The position numbers and the translations under genes are program-made. Positions 17,222-24,686 of a stretch of DNA of 38,032 nucleotides are shown one piece after another (the first letter of the stretch is position 1; each line of letters begins with the position of its first letter). The notes beneath the pieces were generated by a model, which was given only the letters and a program-made list of their open reading frames with translations, was not told the DNA's origin and ran no database searches. Origin of the DNA: a virus; IMG/VR virus record IMGVR_UViG_3300018432_000026, positions 1 to 38,032 of that record; one strand, written 5' to 3'.

Positions 17222-19495
17222 ATGGTCTCCTACCTGTACGGACCGTTTCCCGCGGTCGACGGACAGACCGGCGCTCCGGTACCGAACGCGACCGGCAAGG
17301 TCTACGCGCCGACTGACGTCGAGCTGACGACTCCGCTCGACGTGACTGATCTCGCCGGCGTCGTGACGACTGACGTCCGGTCGACTCCCAACTCGCTGGT
17401 GACAGCGTTCACGATCGAAGATCAGCCGGACGGGCTGATCTGGGCGTCCGGACCGTACCGGGTGCCGCTGATCCCATTTCAGTCGCTTGTGGACGCCGCG
17501 GAGGCTGCTCAGGCGGCCGCGGAAGAGGCGGCGAGCGTCTTTCCGGCCGGCGGTAGTCTCGGCCAGGTGCTGACGAAGATCTCGGCCGGCGACTTCGACG
17601 TCGCATGGGGAGATCCGGCGGCCGGTACCGGCGGCGGGATCAGCCGGCTCGACCAGGCCGCGGACGTCGCGATCACTACGCCGGCCGCCGGTCAGGGTCT
17701 GCTGTGGAACGGCGTCGCGTGGGTCAACGCTGCGGTCTCGTCCGTCTCGACGGAAGTGATGTTCTCGACGCTTGTCGGCGCAAACGACGACGCGAAGCTC
17801 GACGCGTTCATGGACGCGAACCGGAATCAGACCATGAAAGGCAAGATCCTCGTCCGAGACGAAGTCCGGGACTACACGTTCACGCAGCAGCATCTGCTGT
17901 ATCACGGCTTCGCGTGGCGCGGAGCTCTGCGGCCGCAGGATCAGCCGCGCTCGTCTCTGCCGATCGGCAACCGGCTCCGGCTCCGGATCGCCGGCGGAAC
18001 CCCGACAGCTCCGAAGGGTCTGTTCACGACCCCGGCCGGCAACCTCTTCGGAATCTCTATCTCGAACGACTCGATCGACGGCGATCCCAACTCGATCTAC
18101 GTCGAAGGCAACCCTGCCGGCATCTTCTGGACGAGCAACTTCCGCGATATCTCCTGCCAGAACGCGGCCGGCGTGCTCGGCACGCCGGAGAATCCGCTCC
18201 GGTTCACCGCTTCGTCGATCGACGGCTGGTGGAACGTCAACAACGTCCGGAACCGCGCGATCTGTATCCAAGGCTCGGACCACTGGTTCAACCCGACGAT
18301 GTTTCTGCTCGACTCGCCGCCGGAGCTGCTGCCGGACGACAAGTACCTGATGAGTCACGACTTCATGTCGAACAGCTGGACGCGCGGGATCTACTGCACA
18401 GCTGAGGGCCATTCCGCGTATCTCATCACCGGCAGCAACACGAGCTCGAACAGTAACTGGGTCTTCGACTCCGTCTTCGAAGGCCGGAACGCTGGTCAGC
18501 CGTGCAAGGGTGCGCTGATCCGGATGACCGGCGGACAGTACATGTTCGATCGGTGCCGGTTCGCGTTCGCGATGACGAATCCGGCGGCGACCGGCCGGAA
18601 CGACGCCGGCGTCTTCCACATCTCCGGCGGCAACCTGGTGCTCGACAAGTGCACCTATCAGCGCGCGACCGGCGTCGCGGAGACTGTTCCGCTGCTGTAC
18701 GCGACCGGTACCGCGAAGGTCCGGATCAGCCACATGATCGGAGTCGGCTCCGGCTGGACCGGGAAGCCGGTCGTTCGGCAGTCCGTCGAAGGTCTGATCG
18801 AAGCCGACGACTCCGTGATCGTCGTCACGGACACGACCGCCGAAGCTCTGACCGGCGCCGGTAACGTCGTCTCCGGCTTCACGAACGCTGGCACGTCGCT
18901 CGTCCTCGGCAAGCCGGCGAACACGGCAGACGGCGATCTGCTCGTCGCCGCGGTATGGAACCGGAACGGCTCCGCGCCGTTCACGACGCCGCCGGACGGC
19001 TTCAACCCGCTACCGCCGGCCGTCGACAACACAGCGTCTGGCGTGCTCCGGTTCTACGTCCACGCGGTAGCTGACGCGGATCTCGAACCGGCCGACTATA
19101 CGTGGGCCGGCGGAACGTCCGGCCGGAACGTCGGACTGATCTTCCGCGTCATCGACGCGGATCTCGGGACTCCGTCGCACGTCGCCGGCTCCGTCGCAAC
19201 GCTGATCTCCGGACCGGACCGTGTCATCCTGCCGGGACTGACGACGACCGCGGCGAACAAGCTGCTGCTCGGCGCCGCCGGCGGCAACAACACCGGCGGA
19301 ATCGTGCCGTCGTTTACGCAGTCTGCGATGACGCTCATCGGCTCCGCCGGCACGACGACCGGCGCTTCGGAGTCCGGTCTGACCGTCTTCGCGGAGAAGC
19401 TGGGCGCAGCTGGTGCGAGCGGTACTCGATCGGCGCCGGCAGTGCCGGCCGCGGCGTCCGGTCTCGGCTACATGGTCGCGCTGAATAGCGAATGA
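17222..19495 (+). CDS. Tail spike / receptor-binding protein with beta-helix region
   Basis: A 757-residue protein. Residues 1-90 are a baseplate-attachment-type start. An alanine-rich helix (about 97-108) and SLGQVLTKISAGDFDVAWGD follow, the kind of segment often seen before spike trunks. Residues about 190-530 carry repeated short beta strands with Asn and Gly turns (HDFMSNSWTRGIYC; NWVFDSVFEGRNAG; VFHISGGNLVLDKC), as in right-handed beta-helix pectate-lyase-like spikes. Residues about 570-757 are a Thr/Ala-rich jelly-roll-like domain. It likely binds the host surface and may cut a surface glycan; no catalytic residues can be assigned. Confidence 0.78.
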   Translation: MVSYLYGPFPAVDGQTGAPVPNATGKVYAPTDVELTTPLDVTDLAGVVTTDVRSTPNSLVTAFTIEDQPDGLIWASGPYRVPLIPFQSLVDAAEAAQAAAEEAASVFPAGGSLGQVLTKISAGDFDVAWGDPAAGTGGGISRLDQAADVAITTPAAGQGLLWNGVAWVNAAVSSVSTEVMFSTLVGANDDAKLDAFMDANRNQTMKGKILVRDEVRDYTFTQQHLLYHGFAWRGALRPQDQPRSSLPIGNRLRLRIAGGTPTAPKGLFTTPAGNLFGISISNDSIDGDPNSIYVEGNPAGIFWTSNFRDISCQNAAGVLGTPENPLRFTASSIDGWWNVNNVRNRAICIQGSDHWFNPTMFLLDSPPELLPDDKYLMSHDFMSNSWTRGIYCTAEGHSAYLITGSNTSSNSNWVFDSVFEGRNAGQPCKGALIRMTGGQYMFDRCRFAFAMTNPAATGRNDAGVFHISGGNLVLDKCTYQRATGVAETVPLLYATGTAKVRISHMIGVGSGWTGKPVVRQSVEGLIEADDSVIVVTDTTAEALTGAGNVVSGFTNAGTSLVLGKPANTADGDLLVAAVWNRNGSAPFTTPPDGFNPLPPAVDNTASGVLRFYVHAVADADLEPADYTWAGGTSGRNVGLIFRVIDADLGTPSHVAGSVATLISGPDRVILPGLTTTAANKLLLGAAGGNNTGGIVPSFTQSAMTLIGSAGTTTGASESGLTVFAEKLGAAGASGTRSAPAVPAAASGLGYMVALNSE

Positions 19496-19944
19496 TGGAC
19501 GGCTACCGCCGGCTGTACGAAGCGCCGATCGAATGGCTCGCGGTCGTCGGCGAGCATCACATTCCGCGGCTGCTCGTCATCACGATGGGCTGCGTCGGCT
19601 TCCTTGTCGGCGTGTTCTTCCTGCTGCTGCCGCCGGAAGCGATCGTCCGGTCGTGGGAGTTCTTGCTGTCCGGAGCTCCGCCCGTGTTCTGGGGCGTCGT
19701 CTTCGTCGGCGCCGGAGCCGCGCTCGCGACCGCTGGATTCATCGACCACCGGCGGAGCTGGTTCCTCTGTCTGCTCGAAGCGCTCGGATTCTTCGCGCTC
19801 GCGATCGCCAGCGTCGACACGATCGGTTACTGGGGAGCGCGGGCGATCTGTTTCGTCTGTATCGTCTGCGGCTGGATCTGCGTGCTCGGGCTGCTCGCGT
19901 CCGTCGCGCCGGAAGCGAAGGACGCTCTGCACCATGACCAATAA
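19492..19944 (+). CDS. Small integral membrane protein
   Basis: A 150-residue protein starting with ATGATG over the spike stop codon. Four hydrophobic segments are visible: about 23-44, 58-80, 88-106 and 116-136. It belongs to a run of three membrane proteins between the spike and the lysin. A lysis role, as a second holin or holin regulator, is possible from place and topology. No family was recognised. Confidence 0.72.
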   Translation: MMDGYRRLYEAPIEWLAVVGEHHIPRLLVITMGCVGFLVGVFFLLLPPEAIVRSWEFLLSGAPPVFWGVVFVGAGAALATAGFIDHRRSWFLCLLEALGFFALAIASVDTIGYWGARAICFVCIVCGWICVLGLLASVAPEAKDALHHDQ

Positions 19945-20437
19945 GCCGCTCTACATCACGTCGCCGACGCACGCGGTAGCGCTCTGGTCCTACGTGACGT
20001 CAGCGGCGATCGGCGCGAGCTTCGCGGCCGGTCTGCTCGACCGCGGCAGCTGGCTCTACGTACTGAAGTGGATGCCGCTCGTCGAGCTCGTCACGATCGC
20101 ATGGTGCTTCGCTGCGATCACCGGCTGGATCTCCGCGATGGGCGCGGCGCGTGTCCGTGGTGGCGGCGCCGCTCACCGGATCCGGTGGTGGCTGCTCGTC
20201 GAGTCCGGCGCGTGCGCCATGATCGCCGGCGCGATCGCGATCTATCTGGTCGGGATCGCCGGCTACCGCGGCTTCCCTGTCGCAGCCGTCACGACGATGC
20301 TGCTGTTCGGCAAGATGGCCGGACCGATCCACCGGATCGTCCAGATCTGGCGCGAGCTGCCGCTGCTCCAACGAGCTTCAGCGGATCCTCAGTCCGCTCA
20401 GGTACTTGCGGAGCCTGACGACGACGAAGAGACGTAA
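19934..20437 (+). CDS. Small integral membrane protein
   Basis: A 167-residue protein whose ATG lies 11 bases inside the previous gene. Hydrophobic segments lie near 16-35, 48-70, 88-112 and 120-136. The C-terminus is acidic (AEPDDDEET). It is co-transcribed with its neighbours and probably acts in the membrane at the end of infection, but no family was recognised. Confidence 0.72.
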   Translation: MTNKPLYITSPTHAVALWSYVTSAAIGASFAAGLLDRGSWLYVLKWMPLVELVTIAWCFAAITGWISAMGAARVRGGGAAHRIRWWLLVESGACAMIAGAIAIYLVGIAGYRGFPVAAVTTMLLFGKMAGPIHRIVQIWRELPLLQRASADPQSAQVLAEPDDDEET

Positions 20438-20440
20438 GCC

Positions 20441-20803
20441 GTGCTCTCGGATAGGACGATCGCGACGATCGTCGCGATCGCCGGCGTCGTCACTGGTCTG
20501 ATCGGCGCCACAGTGCCGGTAGTCGTCGCGCTCATCAACAAGCGGCGCGCAGCAGCCGAAGGAGACGACGACGTGCCAGCTCCGCAGCTCGGAATGCCGA
20601 TCCCGATCGACCACACCGAAGACGCGTATCAGCTGCAGCTAGAGCGGCTGACGGAAGCGCGCGAGAAGATCATCGCGCTAGAGGCGCAGAACGCGCTGCT
20701 GATACAGCAGCAGCTGACCGCCTATAGTGGCTGGCGTGCCGCGGAGGACCGGCTCGCGGCCGCGAACAGAGCGCTCGAAGCCGCCGGCCTCCCGACCGTC
20801 TAA
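20441..20803 (+). CDS. Single-pass membrane protein with coiled coil
   Basis: A 120-residue protein with a GTG start. One N-terminal membrane helix (about 7-32: IATIVAIAGVVTGLIGATVP) precedes a charged linker and a long helix (about 60-115) with heptad-like spacing (LQLERLTEAREKIIALEAQNALL). It resembles small membrane proteins in actinophage lysis cassettes. It is placed directly before the lysin gene. A spanin-like or holin-partner role is a guess. Confidence 0.7.
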   Translation: MLSDRTIATIVAIAGVVTGLIGATVPVVVALINKRRAAAEGDDDVPAPQLGMPIPIDHTEDAYQLQLERLTEAREKIIALEAQNALLIQQQLTAYSGWRAAEDRLAAANRALEAAGLPTV

Positions 20804-20813
20804 AGGACTCCCC

Positions 20814-22457
20814 GTGTCGATCCACCCAGACGTCAAGCTGACCGACTGGCTGCCGTACCCGCGTGGCGTAGTCGTCGAGCTCGATCAGCTGTTCCCTGGC
20901 TTCAGCTGGGGAACGTATCCCGGTCACGATCCGCACGAGAACCGCGCCGCGGACGCGATGGTTCCGAACTGGTCGACCGCAGCCGGCAACCGGAAAGGCT
21001 GGGAGCTCGCCCGGTGGATCTGGGAGAACCGCTACCGGTACAACGCCTGGTATGTGATCTTCGATGGGAAGATCATTTCGCAGACCGATCCCGGCAAGGG
21101 ATGGGCGCCGTACTTCGCGCGGAACGATCCGAACCCGTCGAAGTCGCACAAGAATCACGTCCACTTCGGCGTCTACCAGCCGGTTCCGTTCGTGACGGTC
21201 TGGCTCGACCGGCTGCAGCCGGGAGTCAAGGACTCCGAATCGGTCCGCGCGATCGAGCGCGCTCTCGGTCTGTCGCCGACCGGCAACTATGACGACCGGC
21301 TGACCGCGGCCGTCCGCGACTTCCAAGAGCACGTGCTGCAGGACGCTCCGCAGTACGTGACCGGCACACCGGGCAAGCTGCAGACTGCGGCGCTGCTCCG
21401 GACCGGCAAGCTCCGCGCCGTGCTCCGCGTCGACGACAGCGGACAAGCTCCGCCGGTCGAGCCGGATCCGCCGAAGATCGAAGAGCCGCCGCTGTCCGGC
21501 TACCCGGTCCGCGCCGGCGACACTCTGTCGGCGATCGCGAGCCGGTTCGGCTACAAGGATTGGCGCGAGCTCGCCGCGCTGAACCCGGATATCGACCCGG
21601 ACCGGCTCGCGGTCGGACAGCTGATCCGCGTCGACCGGCCGGAGCCGGACGAGCCGGCGCCGCAGCCTCCGCCACCGGTAACGAAGCCGGAGCCGTTCCT
21701 GATCGGAACGTGGAACGTCCAGGTCGACAACTCGGCCGCGAACATGCGCGCCGGCTTCAAGGAGCTCGTCGACGCCGGCGTGTGCGCGTGGGGAGCGAAC
21801 GAGCTCTCGAACGACACGCGGCAGAAAGAGCTGACCGCGTACGCGAAGACGCTCGGCTGGAAGGCGACGTCGCGCAACAGCGCTGTGACAACGTTCTGGG
21901 ATCCCGACGTACTCGAACTGCAGCGGCAGACGTACAAGCTCGTCCAGGACTCCGGGACGCCGTGGGAGGCTGGCACGGGCGGCGCCGACACGATCTACAA
22001 GATCGTCATGGTGACGGAGTTCGAGCGTCGCTCGGACGGCGAGCTGCTCGTCGTGCTGAACAATCACTTCGTGCCGGGGACGCACAAGGACGGAGTCCTC
22101 AACAAGCCGCGGCCGCCGAAGGGCGGGACCTCGCGGATGACGGTTCTCGTCAAGCAGATCTCGGCGCTGCAGCAGCTGCTCGGTCAGTACCGCGGGAAGC
22201 GTCTCGTCGCGATCACCGGCGATCTGAATCTTCCGTGGGGCACGCCGGCCGGCGACTACCTCGAACGGAAGATGGACGCCGCGCAAGCTACGTGCTGCTG
22301 GGACGAAGCGCCGGATCAGGACACGCACAAGAACGGTCCGATCGACTACGTCATCGCGTCCGACGACGGAGTCATCGTCTCCGTGAAGCGGCTCGGCCGG
22401 CACGGCTCCGACCACTACGCTCTGCTCTGCGGAATCCAACCGAAGGGGAAGCCATGA
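20814..22457 (+). CDS. Modular lysin: HxH wall-hydrolase-like domain, peptidoglycan-binding, LysM and EEP nuclease
   Basis: A 547-residue protein with a GTG start after AAAGGA. Residues 5-122 form an HxH domain (GHDPHENRAAD near 37-47; NHVHFGV at 114-120) shared with the tape measure and the minus-strand hydrolase. Residues 140-196 are a peptidoglycan-binding repeat and 229-274 a LysM (YPVRAGDTLSAIASRFG). Residues 295-542 are an endonuclease/exonuclease/phosphatase domain with an intact-looking active site: TWN (N301), E330, NNH (H418), GDLN (D470, N472) and SDH (D533, H534). It is followed by the holin gene. It should lyse the wall; the nuclease part is unusual for a lysin. No other endolysin gene is seen. 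Confidence 0.85.
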   Translation: MSIHPDVKLTDWLPYPRGVVVELDQLFPGFSWGTYPGHDPHENRAADAMVPNWSTAAGNRKGWELARWIWENRYRYNAWYVIFDGKIISQTDPGKGWAPYFARNDPNPSKSHKNHVHFGVYQPVPFVTVWLDRLQPGVKDSESVRAIERALGLSPTGNYDDRLTAAVRDFQEHVLQDAPQYVTGTPGKLQTAALLRTGKLRAVLRVDDSGQAPPVEPDPPKIEEPPLSGYPVRAGDTLSAIASRFGYKDWRELAALNPDIDPDRLAVGQLIRVDRPEPDEPAPQPPPPVTKPEPFLIGTWNVQVDNSAANMRAGFKELVDAGVCAWGANELSNDTRQKELTAYAKTLGWKATSRNSAVTTFWDPDVLELQRQTYKLVQDSGTPWEAGTGGADTIYKIVMVTEFERRSDGELLVVLNNHFVPGTHKDGVLNKPRPPKGGTSRMTVLVKQISALQQLLGQYRGKRLVAITGDLNLPWGTPAGDYLERKMDAAQATCCWDEAPDQDTHKNGPIDYVIASDDGVIVSVKRLGRHGSDHYALLCGIQPKGKP

Positions 22458-22759
22458 CCGAACCGGTCAACACGCGCGCGCTGTCCAGGGACGCGCTCAA
22501 CAGGGCTGCACGGACGCTCTGGCAGAACGTAGGGGTAGACGTCGCGGTCGCGGTCGTCACGCTGCTGCTGCCGCTTGTGACAGGCGCGGAGAGCTGGTCT
22601 GAGCTCGACTGGCAGTGGATCGGATTCTCGGTGACGAAGACGGTCGTTCTCGTCGTCTTCGCGTTCGTGATGCGCCGGTTCATCGACCAGTCGAAGGTGC
22701 CGACTCCGCTTCCGCCGGAGCCGGTCACGCCGCCGACCGAGCAGCGTCCGCTCGACTGA
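22454..22759 (+). CDS. Holin
   Basis: A 101-residue protein overlapping the lysin stop by four bases (ATGA). It has two membrane segments (about 26-45 and 55-74), a positively charged N-terminus and a proline-rich tail. Size, topology and place directly after the lysin fit a class II-type holin that opens the membrane for lysis. The region up to 22909 then holds no convincing gene. Confidence 0.78.
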   Translation: MTEPVNTRALSRDALNRAARTLWQNVGVDVAVAVVTLLLPLVTGAESWSELDWQWIGFSVTKTVVLVVFAFVMRRFIDQSKVPTPLPPEPVTPPTEQRPLD

Positions 22760-22833
22760 ATGCAATGGGGCTTCGTTCTGATCTGCGGCGTGCAGTCGAC
22801 GCTGCTGCGGATCCGCGCCGCGCTTAGACACGA

Positions 22834-22878
22834 CTCGACCCCGCCCAGCTGCTCGGGGGATCAGGGGGCGGGGTCGAG
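22834..22878. terminator. Strong bidirectional terminator between converging units
   Basis: Arms CTCGACCCCGCCC (22834-22846) and GGGCGGGGTCGAG (22866-22878) pair perfectly over 13 bp with a 19-base loop. The hairpin sits between the end of the plus-strand virion/lysis unit and the end of the minus-strand block, so it can stop transcription from both sides. Confidence 0.8.
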
Positions 22879-22909
22879 ACGGCGAGGTTCCCGGGGGACG
22901 AGAACCGCT

Positions 22910-23005
22910 CTAGATTAGCAGCCAGACGACCGCCATGACGGTAACGACGACCGCCCAGCAGCAGAACACTCCGAGCGGCGTCCGGAGCCGCCAGAGCAGC
23001 CTCAC
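22910..23005 (-). CDS. 31-residue membrane peptide
   Basis: A very short gene with a GTG start inside the previous stop (GTGA overlap). The product is a basic start (MRLLWRLRTPLG) followed by one hydrophobic helix (VFCCWAVVVTVMAVVWLLI). It is the last gene of the D-C-B-A run before the terminator at 22834-22878. The coupling and the clear helix support it as real. Function is unknown. Confidence 0.6.
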   Translation of the reverse strand: MRLLWRLRTPLGVFCCWAVVVTVMAVVWLLI

Positions 23006-23169
23006 AGCTTCGAGACCGGCAGCCGGAGCTCGCCGGCCGGCAGCTTGACGGACCGGGCGCGAGCGCCGGTCGAGACGTCGTCATAGAGCCGCCAGATCGC
23101 GCGCTTCCGGCGGCCGCGGATCGGCGGATGAATGATGACCTGCAGCGGCAGCCAGTCCGGCCGGATCAT
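23002..23169 (-). CDS. Small basic protein, unknown
   Basis: A 55-residue protein beginning MIRPDWLPLQVIIHPPIRGRR. Its ATG overlaps the stop of the upstream gene (ATGA) and its stop overlaps the next gene's GTG. It is basic and probably cytoplasmic. A longer upstream in-frame start exists but would overlap the previous gene widely, so the coupled start is preferred. Confidence 0.65.
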   Translation of the reverse strand: MIRPDWLPLQVIIHPPIRGRRKRAIWRLYDDVSTGARARSVKLPAGELRLPVSKL

Positions 23170-23423
23170 GGCTGCAGCTGCTCGACGCGGACCGACTTCC
23201 CTTCGGCTTCCCACCGCTCCGCGTACTGCTCCGGCGACGCGTGGAAGCACTGAGCTGACGGCTCGGACGGCAGCCAGAACCGACCGGGCCACCAGTACGC
23301 GAAGAACTGTGTCCGGCCGAAGCTGTCGCGGCGAGCTGTCCAGTCGGCTTCGATGACGATCTCGTCGTCCGTCTTCGGCAGCACTTCCGGCCGGATCAGC
23401 GGCAGATGCTCGGCGACGGTCAC
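23166..23423 (-). CDS. Small protein, unknown
   Basis: An 85-residue protein with a GTG start coupled to the previous stop (GTGA). It is rich in aromatic residues (FFAYWWPGRFWLPSE) and has a C-terminal charged helix. No domain was recognised. It belongs to the compact run of four small genes that ends the minus-strand block. Confidence 0.7.
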   Translation of the reverse strand: MTVAEHLPLIRPEVLPKTDDEIVIEADWTARRDSFGRTQFFAYWWPGRFWLPSEPSAQCFHASPEQYAERWEAEGKSVRVEQLQP

Positions 23424-23515
23424 CGGACGTCTCCGGTCACGAGAGCGATGACGCCGAAGACGAAGACGAGCAGCGACACGCCGACTACGGCGCCGGCTGC
23501 GATGAGAGCGACCAT
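23420..23515 (-). CDS. 31-residue membrane peptide
   Basis: A very short gene with a clear AGGAGA site six bases before its ATG. The product MVALIAAGAVVGVSLLVFVF and a short remainder form one hydrophobic helix with an acidic and basic end. Its stop overlaps the next start. It leads the last minus-strand run, just past a hairpin terminator. Confidence 0.65.
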   Translation of the reverse strand: MVALIAAGAVVGVSLLVFVFGVIALVTGDVR

Positions 23516-23542
23516 GAGAGATCTCCTGTCGTGGGATGGAGA

Positions 23543-23569
23543 GCGCCGGCCGGACGGTCCGGCCGGCGC
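23543..23569 (-). terminator. Hairpin terminator
   Basis: Arms GCGCCGGCCGGAC (23543-23555) and GTCCGGCCGGCGC (23557-23569) are perfectly complementary around one base; the inner pairs would open to form the loop. It lies just after the leaderless gene ending at 23580. No promoter is visible between it and the next gene, so some read-through is likely. Confidence 0.6.
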
Positions 23570-23579
23570 GAGAGCGGAA

Positions 23580-23813
23580 TCAGCGCGAGCAGCCGTTGCA
23601 GAGAATCCCGCGGATCGAGCTGCAGCGGTCCGGCTGATCGAGCTCGACCGGAACGAAGACGGCGGCTGGCATGATCTCGGCGAGAATCCGCTTCGTCGAG
23701 CTGTCGAGACCGTAGTCGGCGAAGACGGTCGGAACGCGACGGACGGCGGGGGTCGGAACGCGACGGACGGCGGGAGTGAAGACGATTCGGGAGAAGCCGT
23801 GGTATGTGGTCAT
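23580..23813 (-). CDS. Small protein with a duplicated octapeptide, leaderless
   Basis: A 77-residue protein beginning MTTYHGFSRIVF. The octapeptide PAVRRVPT occurs twice in tandem because of a perfect 24-bp duplication. The C-terminus carries several cysteines and ends CNGCSR, which may bind metal. The start codon lies six bases after the -10 of a repeated promoter, with no ribosome-binding site. No family was recognised. Confidence 0.65.
   Translation of the reverse strand: MTTYHGFSRIVFTPAVRRVPTPAVRRVPTVFADYGLDSSTKRILAEIMPAAVFVPVELDQPDRCSSIRGILCNGCSR
23727..23774. repeat. Perfect 24-bp tandem duplication
   Basis: Two identical 24-bp units (23727-23750 and 23751-23774) in frame within the leaderless gene at 23580-23813. 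They add eight residues to its product and look like a recent slippage or duplication event. Confidence 0.9.
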
Positions 23814-23848
23814 GGGAATACAGTAACGCTATGGCGCGACTGCGTCAA
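23814..23848 (-). promoter_or_regulatory. Leaderless promoter P1
   Basis: Minus strand: TTGACG (23848-23843), 17-bp spacer, TACTGT (23825-23820), ATTCCC, then ATG at 23813. The second operator half is degenerate here (GCCAT instead of GTCAA). The stop codon of the preceding gene (23831-23829) lies in the spacer. Confidence 0.75.
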
Positions 23849-24026
23849 GCGATTCGGCCGAGATCTCGCCGAAGATTTTCGCGACGAGCTCCGCGGTACC
23901 GGACGCCGGCACCAGCGTCTCTCCCGCTTCGATCCGCTGCAGCGCGCGCTCGTCCGTCAGATACTCCACGATCGCGGCGCCGCGGCCGCGCTGACCGGTC
24001 GAGTACGTCAGCCAAGCGCGCTCCAT
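23829..24026 (-). CDS. Small protein, unknown
   Basis: A 65-residue protein, MERAWLTYSTGQRGRGAAIV onward, whose ATG overlaps the upstream stop (TGATG). It has a mixed alpha/beta make-up (VEYLTDERALQRIEAGETLVPASG). Its last codons run through the -35 and spacer of promoter P1. An earlier GTG is possible but would overlap the upstream gene more. Function is unknown. Confidence 0.62.
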   Translation of the reverse strand: MERAWLTYSTGQRGRGAAIVEYLTDERALQRIEAGETLVPASGTAELVAKIFGEISAESLDAVAP

Positions 24027-24340
24027 CACCGGACGCTCTCTGACCACTTCGCGCCGGCGGCGCGCGTACGGATCGCGGAGCTCAGCGGCTGGCGGAGATC
24101 GACGGCGTCGAGCTCGCCGCAGCTCTCCGCGTGAAGGATCGAGTCGATCTGCTCGCGGCAGTCAACGCACCGGAGTTTCTGACGGTCGACGGTCTTCAGC
24201 GGTCCGCTGCTGTCGCCGTAGATGCCGACGACGATCGGAAAGTCGCGGCCGATCGTGTCGAGACGGACGAGACCGCCGGTGACTCCGCCGTCGATGATTA
24301 CGCGTGCCCACTCGGTGGGGAGAGCTGCTGTGCTGGTCAT
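24026..24340 (-). CDS. Small CxxC protein, leaderless
   Basis: A 104-residue protein beginning MTSTAALPTEWARVIIDGG. The middle is beta-rich (VTGGLVRLDTIGRDFPIVVGIYG) and is followed by LRCVDCREQIDSILHAESC, which may bind a metal ion. It is the first gene after promoter P2, with ATG six bases after the -10. It is coupled to the next gene. No family was recognised. Confidence 0.7.
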   Translation of the reverse strand: MTSTAALPTEWARVIIDGGVTGGLVRLDTIGRDFPIVVGIYGDSSGPLKTVDRQKLRCVDCREQIDSILHAESCGELDAVDLRQPLSSAIRTRAAGAKWSESVR

Positions 24341-24375
24341 GGGAATACAGTAGCAGTATGACCGGACCGCGTCAA
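24341..24375 (-). promoter_or_regulatory. Leaderless promoter P2 with operator-like palindrome
   Basis: Minus strand: TTGACG (24375-24370), 17-bp spacer, TACTGT (24352-24347), ATTCCC, then ATG at 24340. The -35 begins an imperfect palindrome TTGAC-N8-GTCAT. The TGA stop of the preceding gene (24374-24372) lies inside the -35 hexamer. Confidence 0.8.
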
Positions 24376-24686
24376 GCGTGCAGGCGAGCTCGCCGGAACT
24401 GATCGTGCGTCGCTCCGAGACCGGACAGCTCAGCCGGCGGAATGTCCGCGAGCAGATCGCAGACCTCGCGCGCGCCAGTCATCGACGACATGCCGAAGAC
24501 GGTCAGCTGCCGGTAGAGCGCGTCCCGACGCGCTCTCGCAGCCGCCAGATCCGCGAGAGCGCGCCGGACGTCCCGGACCGCTTCAGCGGCCGCCTGCAGC
24601 GTCTCTCGGACTTCCGGCGGATACTCCGGCGCCGTCGAGCCGAGATCGCCGACCAGACCGGCAGGAACGGCGTCCCAGTCGCTCAT
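24372..24686 (-). CDS. Small helical protein, unknown
   Basis: A 104-residue protein beginning MSDWDAVPAG, start coupled to the upstream stop (TGATG). The centre is a long alanine- and arginine-rich helix (VRETLQAAAEAVRDVRRALAD). It is the last gene of the translocase/hydrolase operon. No membrane segment is present. Function is unknown; an accessory role for its neighbours is possible. Confidence 0.68.
   Translation of the reverse strand: MSDWDAVPAGLVGDLGSTAPEYPPEVRETLQAAAEAVRDVRRALADLAAARARRDALYRQLTVFGMSSMTGAREVCDLLADIPPAELSGLGATHDQFRRARLHA

Noticed and set aside
22765-22827. A 20-codon frame (MGLRSDLRRAVDAAADPRRA) between holin and terminator
   Set aside because: It has no ribosome-binding site and is too short to judge; nothing supports it beyond an ATG five bases after the holin stop.
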